The notes: generated by a model not told the origin, from the sequence alone. Shown: positions 12,590 through 23,405, counted from the stretch's first letter. The stretch: 64,000 bases of DNA from Sphagnum compactum (GCA_965153455.1 OZ234493.1:868001-932000), one strand, 5' to 3'. Made by a program: numbers and translations.

Positions 12590-13380
12590 GTTAATTAAAG
12601 TCTCTCAACAGGCTTAGAAGGTTAAGGCAAAAGCACCTCAAACTTGTTGCCAAAATTTGTTCTGTTTCATATGGAGGTGTCATCTATGTAATCCGTAACA
12701 CTGGTTCTAGTTAAGTGCTATATGATGGTCAAACCTATAGCTCAGTTTTTGCAAGATCCTAAGAGCATGTAAGAGAAGCCCGAATATTGGAAAAGCTCAC
12801 CAATTCTGTTATTGATTTAAAACTCTTCGTATGTGCCTAAGTTAAAGAAGCTTTTTGTTCTTTTAGTATCTTTGCTAATGAAAAAATTATGGGAGATTTA
12901 TGGATTCAAATGGGAAAATTGAACGTCAAAGGTTCAATCTTGCTGCCACAACAGTAGGAAGAAATGGATGGCTGTCCTTCATTCTGTACTTTCCAAATCG
13001 TATGACTTAGAAAGAAGGTTGTGTAGCCAAGTTTGTAACAGTCCTATGTTATGTTTTAATGGGTACCTAAGAAGGTCCTAAACTTTCTGTTGTGCATCCC
13101 AAAAGGTTCGGAAGTCCAAAGTCAATCCCTTGCTGTTGGTTGTGCTCCATTATCTCTTCGTGTGCCCTTCTTCTGTAGAAAGATCCTATCTGTCATGATT
13201 CATCACTGGATTACCTTAGTGATCCGTATGTTCTTTCCATAGAACTTTTGGCTGGATACAAAAGAAAATTGGATTTCCTCTATAAAGTTATACCTCATGG
13301 GAAGGTGTTTTCTGAATTTCTTACCAAAAACTTTGTTGGTTGTCTTCAATGTCATCAGTCTTTATGTGCATGCCTTTGAT
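12590..13380 (+). pseudogene. GIY-YIG endonuclease module, copy 2 (more degenerate)
   Basis: This copy has the same order of blocks as the module at 11.1-12.15 kb, about 1.44 kb downstream: SLNRLRRLRQKHL, the GIY half GVIYVIRN, then an in-frame TAG, LYDGQT in place of the YIG half (V to D), a helix with EHVREAR, the Glu/Asn helix as RKKWMAVLHSVLSKSYDLE, and the C-terminal block ELLAGYKRKLDFLYKV then HGKVFSEFLTKNFVGCL. Several stops and shifts separate the blocks. The shared order, including the segment after the nuclease, shows that both copies descend from one larger protein and that the second is no longer functional. Confidence 0.65.
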
Positions 13381-13602
13381 ATATAGCCCTATTTGTGTGA
13401 TTAGGGTTGTTCATGATTGAAAAGTTTGCCATAGGAATCTCTGTTTTTTTTGGATTTACATGTCTCATGTTGACAATATATGACCAGACTGTATTTTTTG
13501 CTAGCTTCTACCCATTCCCTATGTATAACATGTTGTGTGTGTGCTTGAGAAAAGAAATTAACATGAAAGAAAGCTCAGGTTGAAACCGAACCAGAAATCA
13601 AT

Positions 13603-14562
13603 ATGGTGAATGCCACTGGGCTACAAAAGAACACATCGGCAACAGTACAAAGTGGCAAGCATGGTGGTGACTTTGCAAGGTGCAATAATCAGGCATGTAA
13701 ACATGGTGTTGGAAGTTCAGAATGCACATGGAATGCTGGACAATGTGGGCAGACAAGACAGTGGAGTTGTTGCCAAGTGTCACAATGTCCTAATTGGAAG
13801 GTAAGATTGAGCCCTGGGCACAAGGGACTTACAAATTGTTGTGCCACTTGTGGAAGGGCTAGAAGCAACATGTGTGAATCAACATGGGGTGAAGGAGGGG
13901 GTGTATGTGATCAGGGGCTATGTCAAAGGGTGCAACCACATTCACCCATGGGCGGGCAAGCACCAGACATGGCCTTGGACAATGAAATAGAAGTAGATGC
14001 CCAGCTCAAGGTTTTCGCTGAAAGTCGTATGCAACAACGGGCTTCAAAGCAAGCTATAGAATTTGAAGCCCAAGAACGAAAGGAGAAAGGCTTGCCAGGC
14101 CATAAGGTGCAAGTGACAAGGCATGGCCAAATTGATGGTGCATGTGAAGGGAAGGATGCATGGGATGGTGCAATTAGGTCTCTAGCACCTCGGACTTTGA
14201 ACATGGCAGTGGTTAAGGTTACAGAACAGGACCCTATAGACATGGCTAGACTCCGCTTGCACTTGGATGGGAAATTTGAATATGTAGGTGGTGAATTAAG
14301 TGCTGCTGGCTTTAGGAATTGTGTAAGGCGATATATGAAAGGAGAAAGAGCACGCTTAAAAAGAAGGTATGCACAGAAAGGTGCGAAAGCCTGCCCACTT
14401 GGAGTGGACCGAGAACAATGGGACAAATTAGTGATATATTGGCAACAATGTGACACCAAGACTAAAAGTGAACACATGGTTGATGCAAGAGGGGCAATTG
14501 CAAAAGTAAGCCACCTTGGGCGTGGTGGTAAGGCAGCTATAGAAGCAAAATTGGCAAGTTAA
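13603..14562 (+). CDS. CACTA-element protein, transposase_24-like (Ptta/En-Spm) region
   Basis: A 319-codon open frame. The first ~110 residues are Cys/Gly/Gln-rich and may not be coding as read. The second half is typical of Ptta/En-Spm accessory proteins: a basic segment (ERARLKRRYAQKGAKACPLG), then a W-x2-LV-x2-W block (REQWDKLVIYWQQCDTKTKS) and a following EHMVDARGAIAKVSHLGRGG stretch, the equivalent of the S-x-N-R...H-T-x-G-x-K-S-F core of this family. Such proteins are encoded beside the TNP2 transposase in plant CACTA elements and are thought to bind subterminal repeats. The ATG at 13603 is only the first in frame; an upstream exon could splice in. Confidence 0.6.
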   Translation: MVNATGLQKNTSATVQSGKHGGDFARCNNQACKHGVGSSECTWNAGQCGQTRQWSCCQVSQCPNWKVRLSPGHKGLTNCCATCGRARSNMCESTWGEGGGVCDQGLCQRVQPHSPMGGQAPDMALDNEIEVDAQLKVFAESRMQQRASKQAIEFEAQERKEKGLPGHKVQVTRHGQIDGACEGKDAWDGAIRSLAPRTLNMAVVKVTEQDPIDMARLRLHLDGKFEYVGGELSAAGFRNCVRRYMKGERARLKRRYAQKGAKACPLGVDREQWDKLVIYWQQCDTKTKSEHMVDARGAIAKVSHLGRGGKAAIEAKLAS

Positions 14563-15502
14563 CCCTAAAACCCTAGTCCTTTGTGATGGCCAAATGGAAA
14601 TTACAATATGTTGAAGTTATTATGCACTCACATGTCACATACAATGCTGAACACTAAATGATATCTGAAATGGGTGAATGCAGAAATCTGAGCAACACCG
14701 AAGCCCATCAATATCTGAGATGGCTGTTGTGGGACTAGATTCTAGTGGCACACGTGGGTACCCAGTGAGTTTTCCTAGCTGTTTCATTTGTCTTTCCCTG
14801 TCCTTTCCCTTTCTGTCTTTCTTTGTTTCTTTATCTGGTCTTTGTTGTGGTGTCTGTTGCTAGCCAGTAGTATGGCTGATATTAGGTGTTTTTTCCTTCT
14901 GTGTGCAAACTCTAAGATGACTGAAAACTATAATATTATGAAATAGACATGGTCTTGGAAATGATATCATCAGGTACTGTGTCTACTGTGGCATAATGAC
15001 CCTGTGGATTCAAGCTCCATAAGTTGTTGTTTCATGCAATTGCTTCACACTTGAGCTTCCAATGGTGGATGAAGTATCATCTACTGCCTCATTGACAATT
15101 TTAAGTATTTCAACAGTGGTTTCCTTAGCAGTATCTCTTGAATCAAAATCATCGGCTCCAGTATTCCAGATCCTTCATTCTGTGTTGTCCAGATCTGTCA
15201 TTCTGTATTTCCTAATATCTCTTAATTCTCCTGTTGGTGCATATGTGGTCTCCAATCTTGCCCAATCTGATATTCTGAATTTTGTTTTTCTTTTGTTTCT
15301 TGTCTTCCCTTGTTTGGTTCTTTCTGTGGCTTCTTGAGGAAGTGTTAGCCTTGTTGTTTCTTCTTCATTGTGAGAACGGAGATTTCTCTATTCTCATGAA
15401 AGATATTCATTTTTTTTTCTGCCTTCATGAGTTTGATAGTAATTAGTAAGTGGAATACTTATGTTGGATTTATAAAAATCTTTTGATGGGTTTATTGGGC
15501 AG

Positions 15503-16078
15503 GCATCGGGATCTCCCAATTGGTTTTCTCGAATTACTGCCATTGAAAAGAAGCTGCCAGAGATGAGTGGCCAAGTTTCCCAAGTTCTTGAAGGGATGGA
15601 TAAATTAAATGCTAAGGTAGAAGATTTCATGCAACAATTGCTAGCATGTCGAGAAGATGGTGTGAATGTGAGAATCCCAAAAACTATTGCAGCCACTGTG
15701 AACATTGAAGAGGTAGATGTTCCTGCAAGGACTAAATCCCTTGAGATTCTTGTTGTTGCAAAAAGCCTGCATGAGGTTCTTCATTCAGATCTTGATGGAC
15801 GAGGGTCAGGCACAACAGTGGTTGACAGTGCCACACAATTGGCTCCAAAAGCCCATCGTATGTCTACAGGAACAGGGGTGGGCCAACAAGGGGATGGTGT
15901 TGTCCCTTCACATGTCCCCAACACTGTGCTAGTAGGAGAGGATATCCCCAACTATGTGCTAATAGGAGAGGATATGGGGCAGAATCCTAATATGTTAAGG
16001 AAGGACATTCAAGTTGGAGTAGCTTGCAAAGGCGGTGACTGTGTAGATGAGAGCAACCCTAAACGCCCACCCTCGAAG
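15503..16078 (+). CDS. CACTA-element protein, middle exon with coiled-coil-like segment
   Basis: The exon is bounded by a GGGCAG acceptor and a GTACGA donor and is open for 192 codons. It starts ASGSPNWFSRITAIEKKLPE and has a short heptad-like region (MSGQVSQVLEGMDKLNAKVE), then a low-complexity linker with an imperfect internal duplication (VLVGEDIPN / VLIGEDMGQ). This fits the middle part of Ptta-like proteins, where a coiled coil follows the W-rich core. An exon-like stretch at about 14685-14760 (SEQHRSPSISEMAVVGLD) may lie between this and the preceding exon. Confidence 0.45.
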
Positions 16079-16321
16079 GTACGATCTAAGTGCCCAACAT
16101 GACCAACACATTAAAGTTAGAGTATACACAATGCTATGGATTGTTCAATTGTGGGAATACTCTTGCAGTGTATATCAAATGTGGCATATGTGTGGGATGT
16201 TGGGAATTCCACCAACTACATGGCTAAAATAGGACATAAGTTAGATTGTGGAAGCTAGATCTGTTGTTCTTTCTGTTACAATCTAAAGATTAAGAACATA
16301 CCCACATTGTTTGGGGTCTAG

Positions 16322-16508
16322 GTGCATACAAGCTTCAAGGGAAATCATTGACATGGTTTCACATTTGTATTCATTGATGGATTTGGTGTGGCAGAAAGTG
16401 CAAAAAAAGGCCGCAATTATGCCAGCACCTGAAAGAGGTGTGAGCAGTCGGCTACGCTCTAATATTGGTGCAAAGGTGGGGCAAGCAGGAGAGAAGGCAA
16501 GGCAACAG
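16322..16508 (+). CDS. CACTA-element protein, small basic exon
   Basis: An open stretch reads ASREIIDMVSHLYSLMDLVW followed by a basic region (QKVQKKAAIMPAPERG, then SSRLRSNIGAKVGQAGEKAR), ending at a clean CAG/GTAAGTT donor (16508). The acceptor at about 16321 does not keep phase with the exon ending at 16078, so either another splice site is used or the gene is broken here. Confidence 0.4.
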
Positions 16509-16662
16509 GTAAGTTAATACCAACATGCTCTTGAGTTTCTATGATTCATAACTAGGGAACACAAATGCCCTGTTTGACACAATGTTGTAACAAAAATTCC
16601 ATTTTCCTAAATTGGTTGCTCATGGTAAATTGAATGAAGGTTCTTTATTGGTTGATGTGCAG

Positions 16663-16938
16663 TTTAAAGTAGGGGAAGCAATTGCCTTATGTAACATTGA
16701 TGAGGAGGTTGTAGTAAAGGGGCTGATAACAAGTGTTGGAGGATAAGGATGTGTCCACCATGGGGTGCCAGTCAAAGAGTCATGGTTCCGAGTCCAATTA
16801 AGTGAAATTGTGGCAGGTAAAAGCAACACCCCGTTGTTGGTGCCAAATGAGAATGATGATCCCCCACAATGTGTGTTAAAGGATGTAATAGGTTCAAACA
16901 CTGTATGGGAAGGTCGTCTAATGCAAAAGCATGCTTAA
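16663..16938 (+). pseudogene. CACTA-element protein, C-terminal domain with in-frame stop
   Basis: After a GTGCAG acceptor the frame reads FKVGEAIALCNIDEEVVVKG, LITSVGG, an in-frame TAA (near 16744), then VHHGVPVKESWFRVQLSEIV and ends DVIGSNTVWEGRLMQKHA with TAA at 16936-16938. The order (G-E-x-V-x-L, VVxKGxIxSV, VHGxxV, DVIGSxVxW) is the C-terminal block of rice-type Ptta CACTA proteins. One nonsense codon splits it, so the protein is probably non-functional even if the exons splice. Confidence 0.55.
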
Positions 16939-17347
16939 GTTAGGGGCACTATAGGTCGGGAGCTAGTTGATTTTTGAATTCTAAAACCCTAATGAGTAGT
17001 TATGGCCTTTTTTGGATGTCAATGATATTTTAGACATTGTCAGGTTTAATAGACCTGATAGAGTGATGGATTCCTGGTTGCTGTAATTGGAACAATGGCC
17101 ATTAAACACCATTAGATGGAATTTTAATGTTATGACAAAGGGTAATTTGTTGGTTAAGTAATTGCAGATTTTTGACATGCAAAATTGCAAATCACAAATC
17201 TATGTGTGTAATATTTATTGGTTGATTTTTCAGCACTAGAGGAATATAATAAAGACCTGATATGTATAATGTACATTAGTTAAAGTAGGTGTAGGTGTGC
17301 TACTAATGCTAATGTGGCAATGGTTAATGCAACTAATCCTGATACAT

Positions 17348-18298
17348 CATGACCCTAAACCCTAACCCTTACCCTAAACCCTAACCCTAAAACATGTTTA
17401 ACATGTATCATGGAAAACCCTAACCCTAACCTTAAAACATGGGCTAGTAGTTGCATTTGCAACTAAATCTAACAGTTGTTGTGCTGCCATGTGGCACACT
17501 ATAAACGGTCTGATGAAAAACCCTAACCCTAACCCTAACCCTAAAACATGGGCCAGCAAATGCATTTGCAACTAAATCTAACAATTGTTGTGCTGCCATG
17601 TGGTGCACTATAAACGGTCTAATGAAAAACCCTGACCCTAATCGTAACCCTAAAACATGGGCAAGCAGTTGCATTTGCAACTAAATCTAACAGTTGTTGT
17701 GCTGCCATGTGGCGCACTATTAACGGTACGATGAAAACCCTAACCCTAACCCTAAGACATGGGCCAGCAGTTGCATTTGCAACTAAATCTAACAATTGTT
17801 GTGCTGCCATGTGGCGCACTATAAACAGTCTGATGAAAAACCCTAACCCTAACCGTAACCCTAAAACATGGGCCAGTAGTTGCATTTGCAACTAAATCTA
17901 ACAGTTGTTGTGCTGCCATGTGGCGCACTATAAACGATACGATGAAAAGCCCTAACCCTAACCCTAAAACATGGGCCAGCAGTTGCATTTGCAACTAAAT
18001 CTAACAGTTGTTATGCTGCCATGTGGCGCACTATAAACGGTACGATGAAAAGCCCTAACCCTAACCCTAACCCTAAAACATGGGCCAGCAGTTGCATTTG
18101 CAACTAAGTCTAACAGTTGTTGTGCTGCCATGTGGCGCACTATCAACGGTACGATGAAAAGCCCTAACCCTAACCCTAACCCTAAAACATGGGCCAGCAG
18201 TTGCATTTGCAACTAAATCTAATAGTTGTTGTGCTGCCATGTGGCGCACTATAAAAGGTACGATGAAAAACCCTAACCCTAACCCTAACCCTAATCTT
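17348..18298 (+). repeat. Minisatellite with telomere-like CCCTAA blocks (102-109 bp units)
   Basis: At least eight units alternate 2-4 copies of CCCTAA with a spacer containing ACATGGGCCAGCAGTTGCAT and GTTGTGCTGCCATGTGGCGC. The marker GATGAAAA occurs near 17512, 17621, 17730, 17832, 17941, 18044, 18153 and 18262; steps of 102-103 versus 109 bp reflect one CCCTAA more or fewer. The first block (17348-17390) mixes CCCTAAA and CCCTAA. Most repeats are the 6-bp form (TTAGGG on the other strand), not the common plant 7-bp TTTAGGG. The spacer holds the palindromic GTTGCATTTGCAAC also found in the CACTA subterminal zone. Confidence 0.9.
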
Positions 18299-18474
18299 CC
18301 CCACGTGCACAATGACATAGCATGGTTGATCTAAGACATGTCCGCATCCCAACGGCTATGACTTGGACGGTCTAGATTAATTAAAGTATTATTAAAACTA
18401 AATATTTAATTACAAAATAAAAATACACGTGTTCGCATACAATTGGGCTAGCTAGTTCAATGGGAACGCAACCC

Positions 18475-18680
18475 CTGTAGTTGCATGCAGTCGCACTTAC
18501 AACTGTTAGTATAGAATATGGGTGGATGAGACCGTATAACCCAATCGTATATACTTGTCATATACGTACTGTCCCATTATATGGTTGGTCGCATGCAACT
18601 TGTCTTATGCAACTAGGCGAATTTGCAGTTGCATGTGTCGCATGCAACTGAAAACCAGTTGCATACGACAGTTGCAAAAT
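18475..18680. repeat. CACTA subterminal repeats (GTTGCAT / ATGCAAC)
   Basis: Short motifs GTTGCAT and its complement ATGCAAC occur repeatedly in both orientations (for example near 18480, 18594, 18607, 18629, 18643 and 18657), directly inside the terminal repeat. Such subterminal motifs are the binding sites of the element-encoded accessory protein in CACTA elements; that role is known for the class, not shown here. Confidence 0.65.
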
Positions 18681-18686
18681 GGCAAA

Positions 18687-18698
18687 TTTCTAGTAGTG
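18687..18698 (+). repeat. CACTA right terminal inverted repeat
   Basis: TTTCTAGTAGTG ends at 18698. Its complement CACTACTAGAAA is the typical end of plant CACTA transposons. It is followed by AAT, a possible 3-bp target duplication. Confidence 0.65.
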
Positions 18699-18701
18699 AA
18701 T

Positions 18702-20120
18702 GCTACAACACACATAGATTATGATTGGGAACAAAAGTTGACCATGCACATTCATGAATAGAATAAGAAGACCATGAACCCCAAAAAAAAAAAAAAAAAA
18801 ACAAAGGGGCGAAAAGTTCACCTAGAAAGAAAACTAATGGTTATTGAACCTACTAACAACTAGTACTTTAAATCTTTAATGCACATGCTATTTTTTAATA
18901 ATTTTTTTAATATTAAAAATTTACGCAAACCCTATATTAATTACAAATTTATTTTCAAAATATACATAAACATATTTTTGAACTAATTAACTTATAATTT
19001 TTACATGACAACCAATATATTGCACCTTATATTTTTACTCATGTATTTTTTATTTTTTTCGAGTAGTGTCACCCCACCTCCCCACCCCCTCCCACCTTTC
19101 ACGTACTAGATGGTGAAACAATACATAAACTTCTTTAGCTTTGAATAGGGACTTCAAGTGGGTTATTAGTATGGAATCCAATTTTTTCTAATTCTTTTTA
19201 GGTGGAATTTTTTCAAAAAATTTGGATGGATATAATAGGTAAGCTTGTGATGATGGATGAAATAATCAACTAGGTATAATCCTTCCTGTAATAAATTGAG
19301 GTAAGACTACACTCAATTTTAACTCCCCCTCCTTTGTTTCCTAGGTTGGGCATTAGATTTATAATTTATGATTTTATTCGCACTATTACTTTCAAATGCC
19401 AAACCAAACCTTTTGAGATGTGATGGCCAATTTAGGGCACAATTTTTTTGATAAGATCTTTGGAGATAATTATGGGTTCCAAAATATTGGCTAACATTAG
19501 ATACATCAGTTCAATATCCTCTTAGGAACTTGGGAACCTCCAAGAGCAAGCCCTTGCATCCATATGTAATTAAAAGTTGTTTCTCAAAGTTAACTCTCTT
19601 GAACTTTCAAGTTCAAAAGAATTAACAAACACATTGGTTTTATTTTGTGTCTTTCTTGTCTTTTATTTTGTTTTTGCAATTTTTGTTTATGAAATTGTGG
19701 TCTTGTCTTGTTTTATAAATCCTTTGGATATTGTAAAGATTCAAGATGTGGAAAAGGAAACCAAGGAGGCCATGTGTGTGTGTGGGGGGGGGGGGGGGGG
19801 GGGGGATGCTGGTGCCCAGCATTGCAAAGGCACAAATTGCCAAACTCACACAATTGTCAATGCAAAATTGATGAAGGAGAACAAGAAAGTTCTTGAAGAA
19901 TCCTAAAAGAATTGTGAAGGTGTAGACTTGTTGTTAATAGGATATAAAATCAATCAATCTTTATTCTAATGTCATGTTCATGTATACACCCTAGACCTTG
20001 TTTTTTTGTGGTTGGGTTTGGCATTGAATTTCTTAGTCCTAGGAAATACTTTCGTGGTAAATGTCACAAGGGCTAGGCACCATGTCAACATTGCCTATTT
20101 AAGAATAATCATCTAGCAAT
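18702..20120. other. AT-rich spacer with poly-A and poly-G runs
   Basis: This stretch contains an A-run at about 18785-18800 and a run of 22 Gs at 19784-19805 after a short TG repeat. The G-run gives rise to chance open frames on both strands that are not genes. No domain recognised. Confidence 0.5.
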
Positions 20121-20620
20121 GAGTGTGAACATTTGATGTGTTCTAGCAATAATTTTTTAAGATGATAGTCAATGAAACGAGATGACATGTGATGAACTTG
20201 TTAGAATGGTCTAACAATGAATGTGAACTTATGATGTGCTAATAAGGTGAGGTTGACAATGGATGAATATAACCCAAGTGACACCTAAATGATTTTACCA
20301 TAGTGGTCTAATAATGGATTCAAAATTTGATGTGTCAATGTTAAAATCTTGAAAATGATGTTGAATGACACCTAAGTGATATGTATAAGTGATTTCATTA
20401 TAATGGTTTAATACTTTAAAGGATGCAAATTTCTAATGTGCTAGTGAGGCACATTTAAGAGTGATGGATGAGTGACATCCAAATGACATTTAAATGATTT
20501 ACCATATTGATTTAGTAGAGTTGTGAACATTTAATGTGCTAATGGTTAGAGTTTTGAATGTGATGGTGAAGTTGTGACACCCAATTAACACCTAAGTCAT
20601 ATGGAAATAATTTCACTAGA
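20120..20620. repeat. Diverged ~100-bp tandem repeat, about five units
   Basis: The phrase TTTGATGTG(C)TAATG recurs at about 20131, 20226, 20322, 20427 and 20527. Each is followed by a TGAC-ACC-TAAATGATTT-ACCAT-like phrase and TGGTCTAATAATG. The spacing is 95-105 bp and the units are strongly diverged. No coding frame. Confidence 0.6.
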
Positions 20621-20919
20621 ATTGTTGAATGGCCACAAGTATGGGTGACAAATGAATGGTTGTTAAAGATGTAAATGTCCTTGTGTTTAATTTGAAAGCT
20701 TGATTGTGATGGTTATGTTTTATAATGGAACTTACTTGCATGGGGGATTTTGATACCCTTTGGGCACCCCTAAATAGGGTGTGGTTAAAAATGTGGGGCT
20801 ACCATTCAATTTATTCATGTTGTAGCATGTGGCAAATTGGTGTGTGTGGTAGGAACATTCCTTGGGTTGACAAATGGATCAGAGGAAGATCAAGTTTATA
20901 CCATCATCTTCTACTAGGG

Positions 20920-21640
20920 ATGTGCACATATGAAGTAATGACTTGAGTTTCAACACACCTTATAGGCTTTCTAACTTATTGATGTAGGCCTTAGTGATGT
21001 GAGAGGAATGAGATAACACTTTGTGCTTTGGTAGATTGTCACTTTAGTGAAGGCAATGTATCATGTATTCAAACCACCTAGCTATGTGAGTGACCACACT
21101 AGAATGAGCAAAATAAGTCACATGTGCCAAAATGACCAATCTTACTTGTGGGGATGTATATATTGGCATGTATGGGGCAATGAGTTGAGTTTTAACAAAG
21201 TTAAGCTTTAATTATGATTTATTGATACATAAGCCAAGTAGTGATAGGAAATCAATGACAATGTTTGGTGACTAGCTAAGATAGATTTTCAATTTAGTGA
21301 AGGTAGTGTATGGACCATCTTGCTATGTGAATGACCATGTTTGAGTGAAAAAAAATAAAGTGACATGTACCATAATGACCAATATTGCTTGTGAAGATGT
21401 GGCATATATGGAGTTGTGGACATGTGCATGTATGGGGCATTGATTTGAGTCTTAGGGAATAAACTTTATGACTTGATGACATGTAGGCTTTAATATGATA
21501 TGAGTGACATTATAGTATTTGGTGATTAGGGTAGATTGTCACACCTTTAACAAAGGTAACGTATGGACCTTCTAGCTATGTGAACGACCAAAATTGTTCA
21601 TGGGAAAAATAAAATGACATGTGCCAAAATGACACAACTC
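20920..21640. repeat. Diverged ~245-bp tandem repeat, three units
   Basis: The marker CTAGCTATGTGAGTGACCA and its variants lie at about 21078, 21318 and 21567 (steps of 240 and 249 bp). Each unit also carries ACATGTGCCAAAATGACC, a GATTGTCAC phrase and ATGACTTGAGTTT-like text. Non-coding. Confidence 0.65.
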
Positions 21641-22705
21641 TTAAGGATTCAAGCTTTGTGAATTCCAATGTGATGTGTGATTATGATTACACACAAGAAA
21701 AATGGCAATTGGAAGATTTGGATTAAGGTGAACTTCTATATAAACAACCTCCAAGTGATTAATAGATTTAATGACATGGAGTACAATGATCAGTCCCACC
21801 ACCCAATAGTGAACCTAACCCCTACTATTGCACCCTACAATGATGAATGTTAATGGAAAATAATATTTAGAATTAAAGTGTGAAAGTAACATGTTAATCC
21901 ATCAAACTAAAAAATATATTAATAGAAGATGTGGTTACTCATGCATGTAATATGGTGTGCACACATTGAAACTTTTTGAAATCATTAATATAGCTAGTCA
22001 CAAGAAACACTATGGACCCATGACACAAAGATTGATGTGCAACCATTTTAATAATATCATTTTATGCAATCACCAAAAGATTGATATACACCCACTAGAA
22101 CAATAGGTCGAGTAGTCACAAGAAAATCACCATGTAATCACCAAAACATCAATATGTATTTAACTTAAGGATCACAAGGGATAATCCACTCACCATTGTC
22201 TTGGGTAGTTCATACCATTACAATAGACTAATCCACTAGGATTCCACTAGTCATTGCCATGTGACCCCGTTCACTTGTCAATTCCACTCGATTGGGCAAG
22301 ATGACACTATAATGTCATTGTAGTGGAATTGGTTCAATCCACTAGAAAATGAGTGGAATGCATAGTGGCTAGGACCGCATCTCGTAATAGTGCCCGTTCT
22401 TTAATCCACATGTTTTTTTATGCACCTCGGAAGTTGACCTTGCCACATTTTCCAATGTCGATTTATGGGCTTATTATTTTTCCTAATTAAGGCATGAATT
22501 TGTGAAGGTATTACATCATCTTTCCCTCCATCCTTCTTTAACACATCTTGGTTATGTTGGCCATCTTTGCTTGAGTGCACTCCTTTAAACATTCCTTGAC
22601 TTTTCCTTCTTATAACCACAATAAACCATCTTGATATGCTTGAAGGCACCTAACACTACACATCAATTCTTGAGGTACCTCACCACTCTTCATCCTACCT
22701 TTGTT
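21641..22705. other. AT-rich stretch, no gene recognised
   Basis: Only short chance frames occur. The part nearest 22.7 kb may hold the decayed C-terminal tail of the minus-strand LINE ORF1 but shows no motif. Confidence 0.45.
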
Positions 22706-23405
22706 CTATTTCTCTTGCATCACCTCCTTATTCAACTCCCCTTTCATGTCTTTCTTGTTGGTTTCATCTTTCCCATTATTTCTTCTCCCAAATGTCTTCC
22801 TTACTATGTTTCTTTTCGCACAAAAGGCCTGACATTCCCCCAAGAGATGTAAGAGGTTGTTATAGAAACGACATGTGATGGGGTATCTCTCAAAATCAAT
22901 CACCACTTCTGTTTCTTCTCCCCCAATCCCTAGAATGCCAATTGCCAAAACCCAACCAAGCTCTATATCCATTACCACATAGAACCTAAGGTCTCTTCTC
23001 TTATGGTTATTTGGATTTTTACCAAAAACCCTTTCAATTTGGATTGTAATCTTTTTATCTAATTACATGTATTCCAATGATAACATATTTAATGTGCACC
23101 AAATTGGGATCTTCAAGTTGTACAAGCATTCAAGGTTGGACATGGGAACCCACTCTTGATAAATTGTTGTTCCCCAAGGTGTCTTATGTGGGGTCATGAT
23201 CAACAATTTTTTAATGCCTTCCAACATTGTGGAACTTAGGTATATGAATCCTTGACCAACATCCGTTTAGAAGTTAATGATTCCAAAATTTGCTACAATA
23301 TTCATGAGCACCACTCAATCAACACTATACAATGTAGGAATCTTGGGGCCTACAAAACTAATGTTTTGCCGTATGTTGCATGTGATACTTGATCTTTTGT
23401 TGGAG
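22706..23405 (-). pseudogene. LINE ORF1-like gag protein: DUF4283 plus CCHC-type knuckle, degenerate
   Basis: Read on the minus strand, the segment from about 23405 down gives a DUF4283-like order: VSHATYGKTLV, FIYLSSTMLEGIKKLL, TPWGTTIYQEWVP, the core IPIWCTLNMLSLEYM, then the end of the domain (LRFYVVMDIELGWVLAIGI). A degenerate zinc knuckle region follows (IDFERYPITCRFYNN, then LHLLGECQAF), matching the YE-x-LP-x-FC...GHL...C block of plant LINE ORF1 and related proteins. In-frame stops are present (one after LEYM), and the second Cys of the knuckle is replaced. The family binds RNA as part of L1-type retrotransposition. No reverse transcriptase lies nearby. Confidence 0.6.

Larger units (their letters stand above)
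7986..18698 (+). mobile_element. CACTA (En/Spm)-type DNA transposon, right end at 18698
   Basis: The right terminus reads TTTCTAGTAGTG (18687-18698), the inverted form of the usual CACTACTAGAAA end of plant CACTA elements. It is preceded by a dense run of GTTGCAT / TTGCAACT motifs in both orientations (about 18475-18680), typical of CACTA subterminal repeats. The three bases after the end are AAT, a possible 3-bp target duplication. Inside lies a Ptta/transposase_24-like gene read toward this end. I could not find the left terminus or a TNP2 transposase, so the start given is only the first exon-like segment and the copy is probably non-autonomous. GIY-YIG modules occupy 11.1-13.4 kb. Confidence 0.5.

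Noticed and set aside
13923-14477. 184-codon minus-strand frame
   Set aside because: Antisense shadow of the transposase_24-like exon on the plus strand.
17348-18298. CRISPR-like regular spacing of repeats
   Set aside because: Spacers are near-identical and the context is eukaryotic; this is a minisatellite.
17444-18318. Overlapping minus-strand frames of 78-90 codons with repeated sequence
   Set aside because: They come from the telomere-like minisatellite and repeat the same peptide each unit; not genes.
19577-19906. 109-codon plus frame with a poly-glycine run
   Set aside because: The glycine run is a 22-G homopolymer; no domain and no support from splice or promoter signals.
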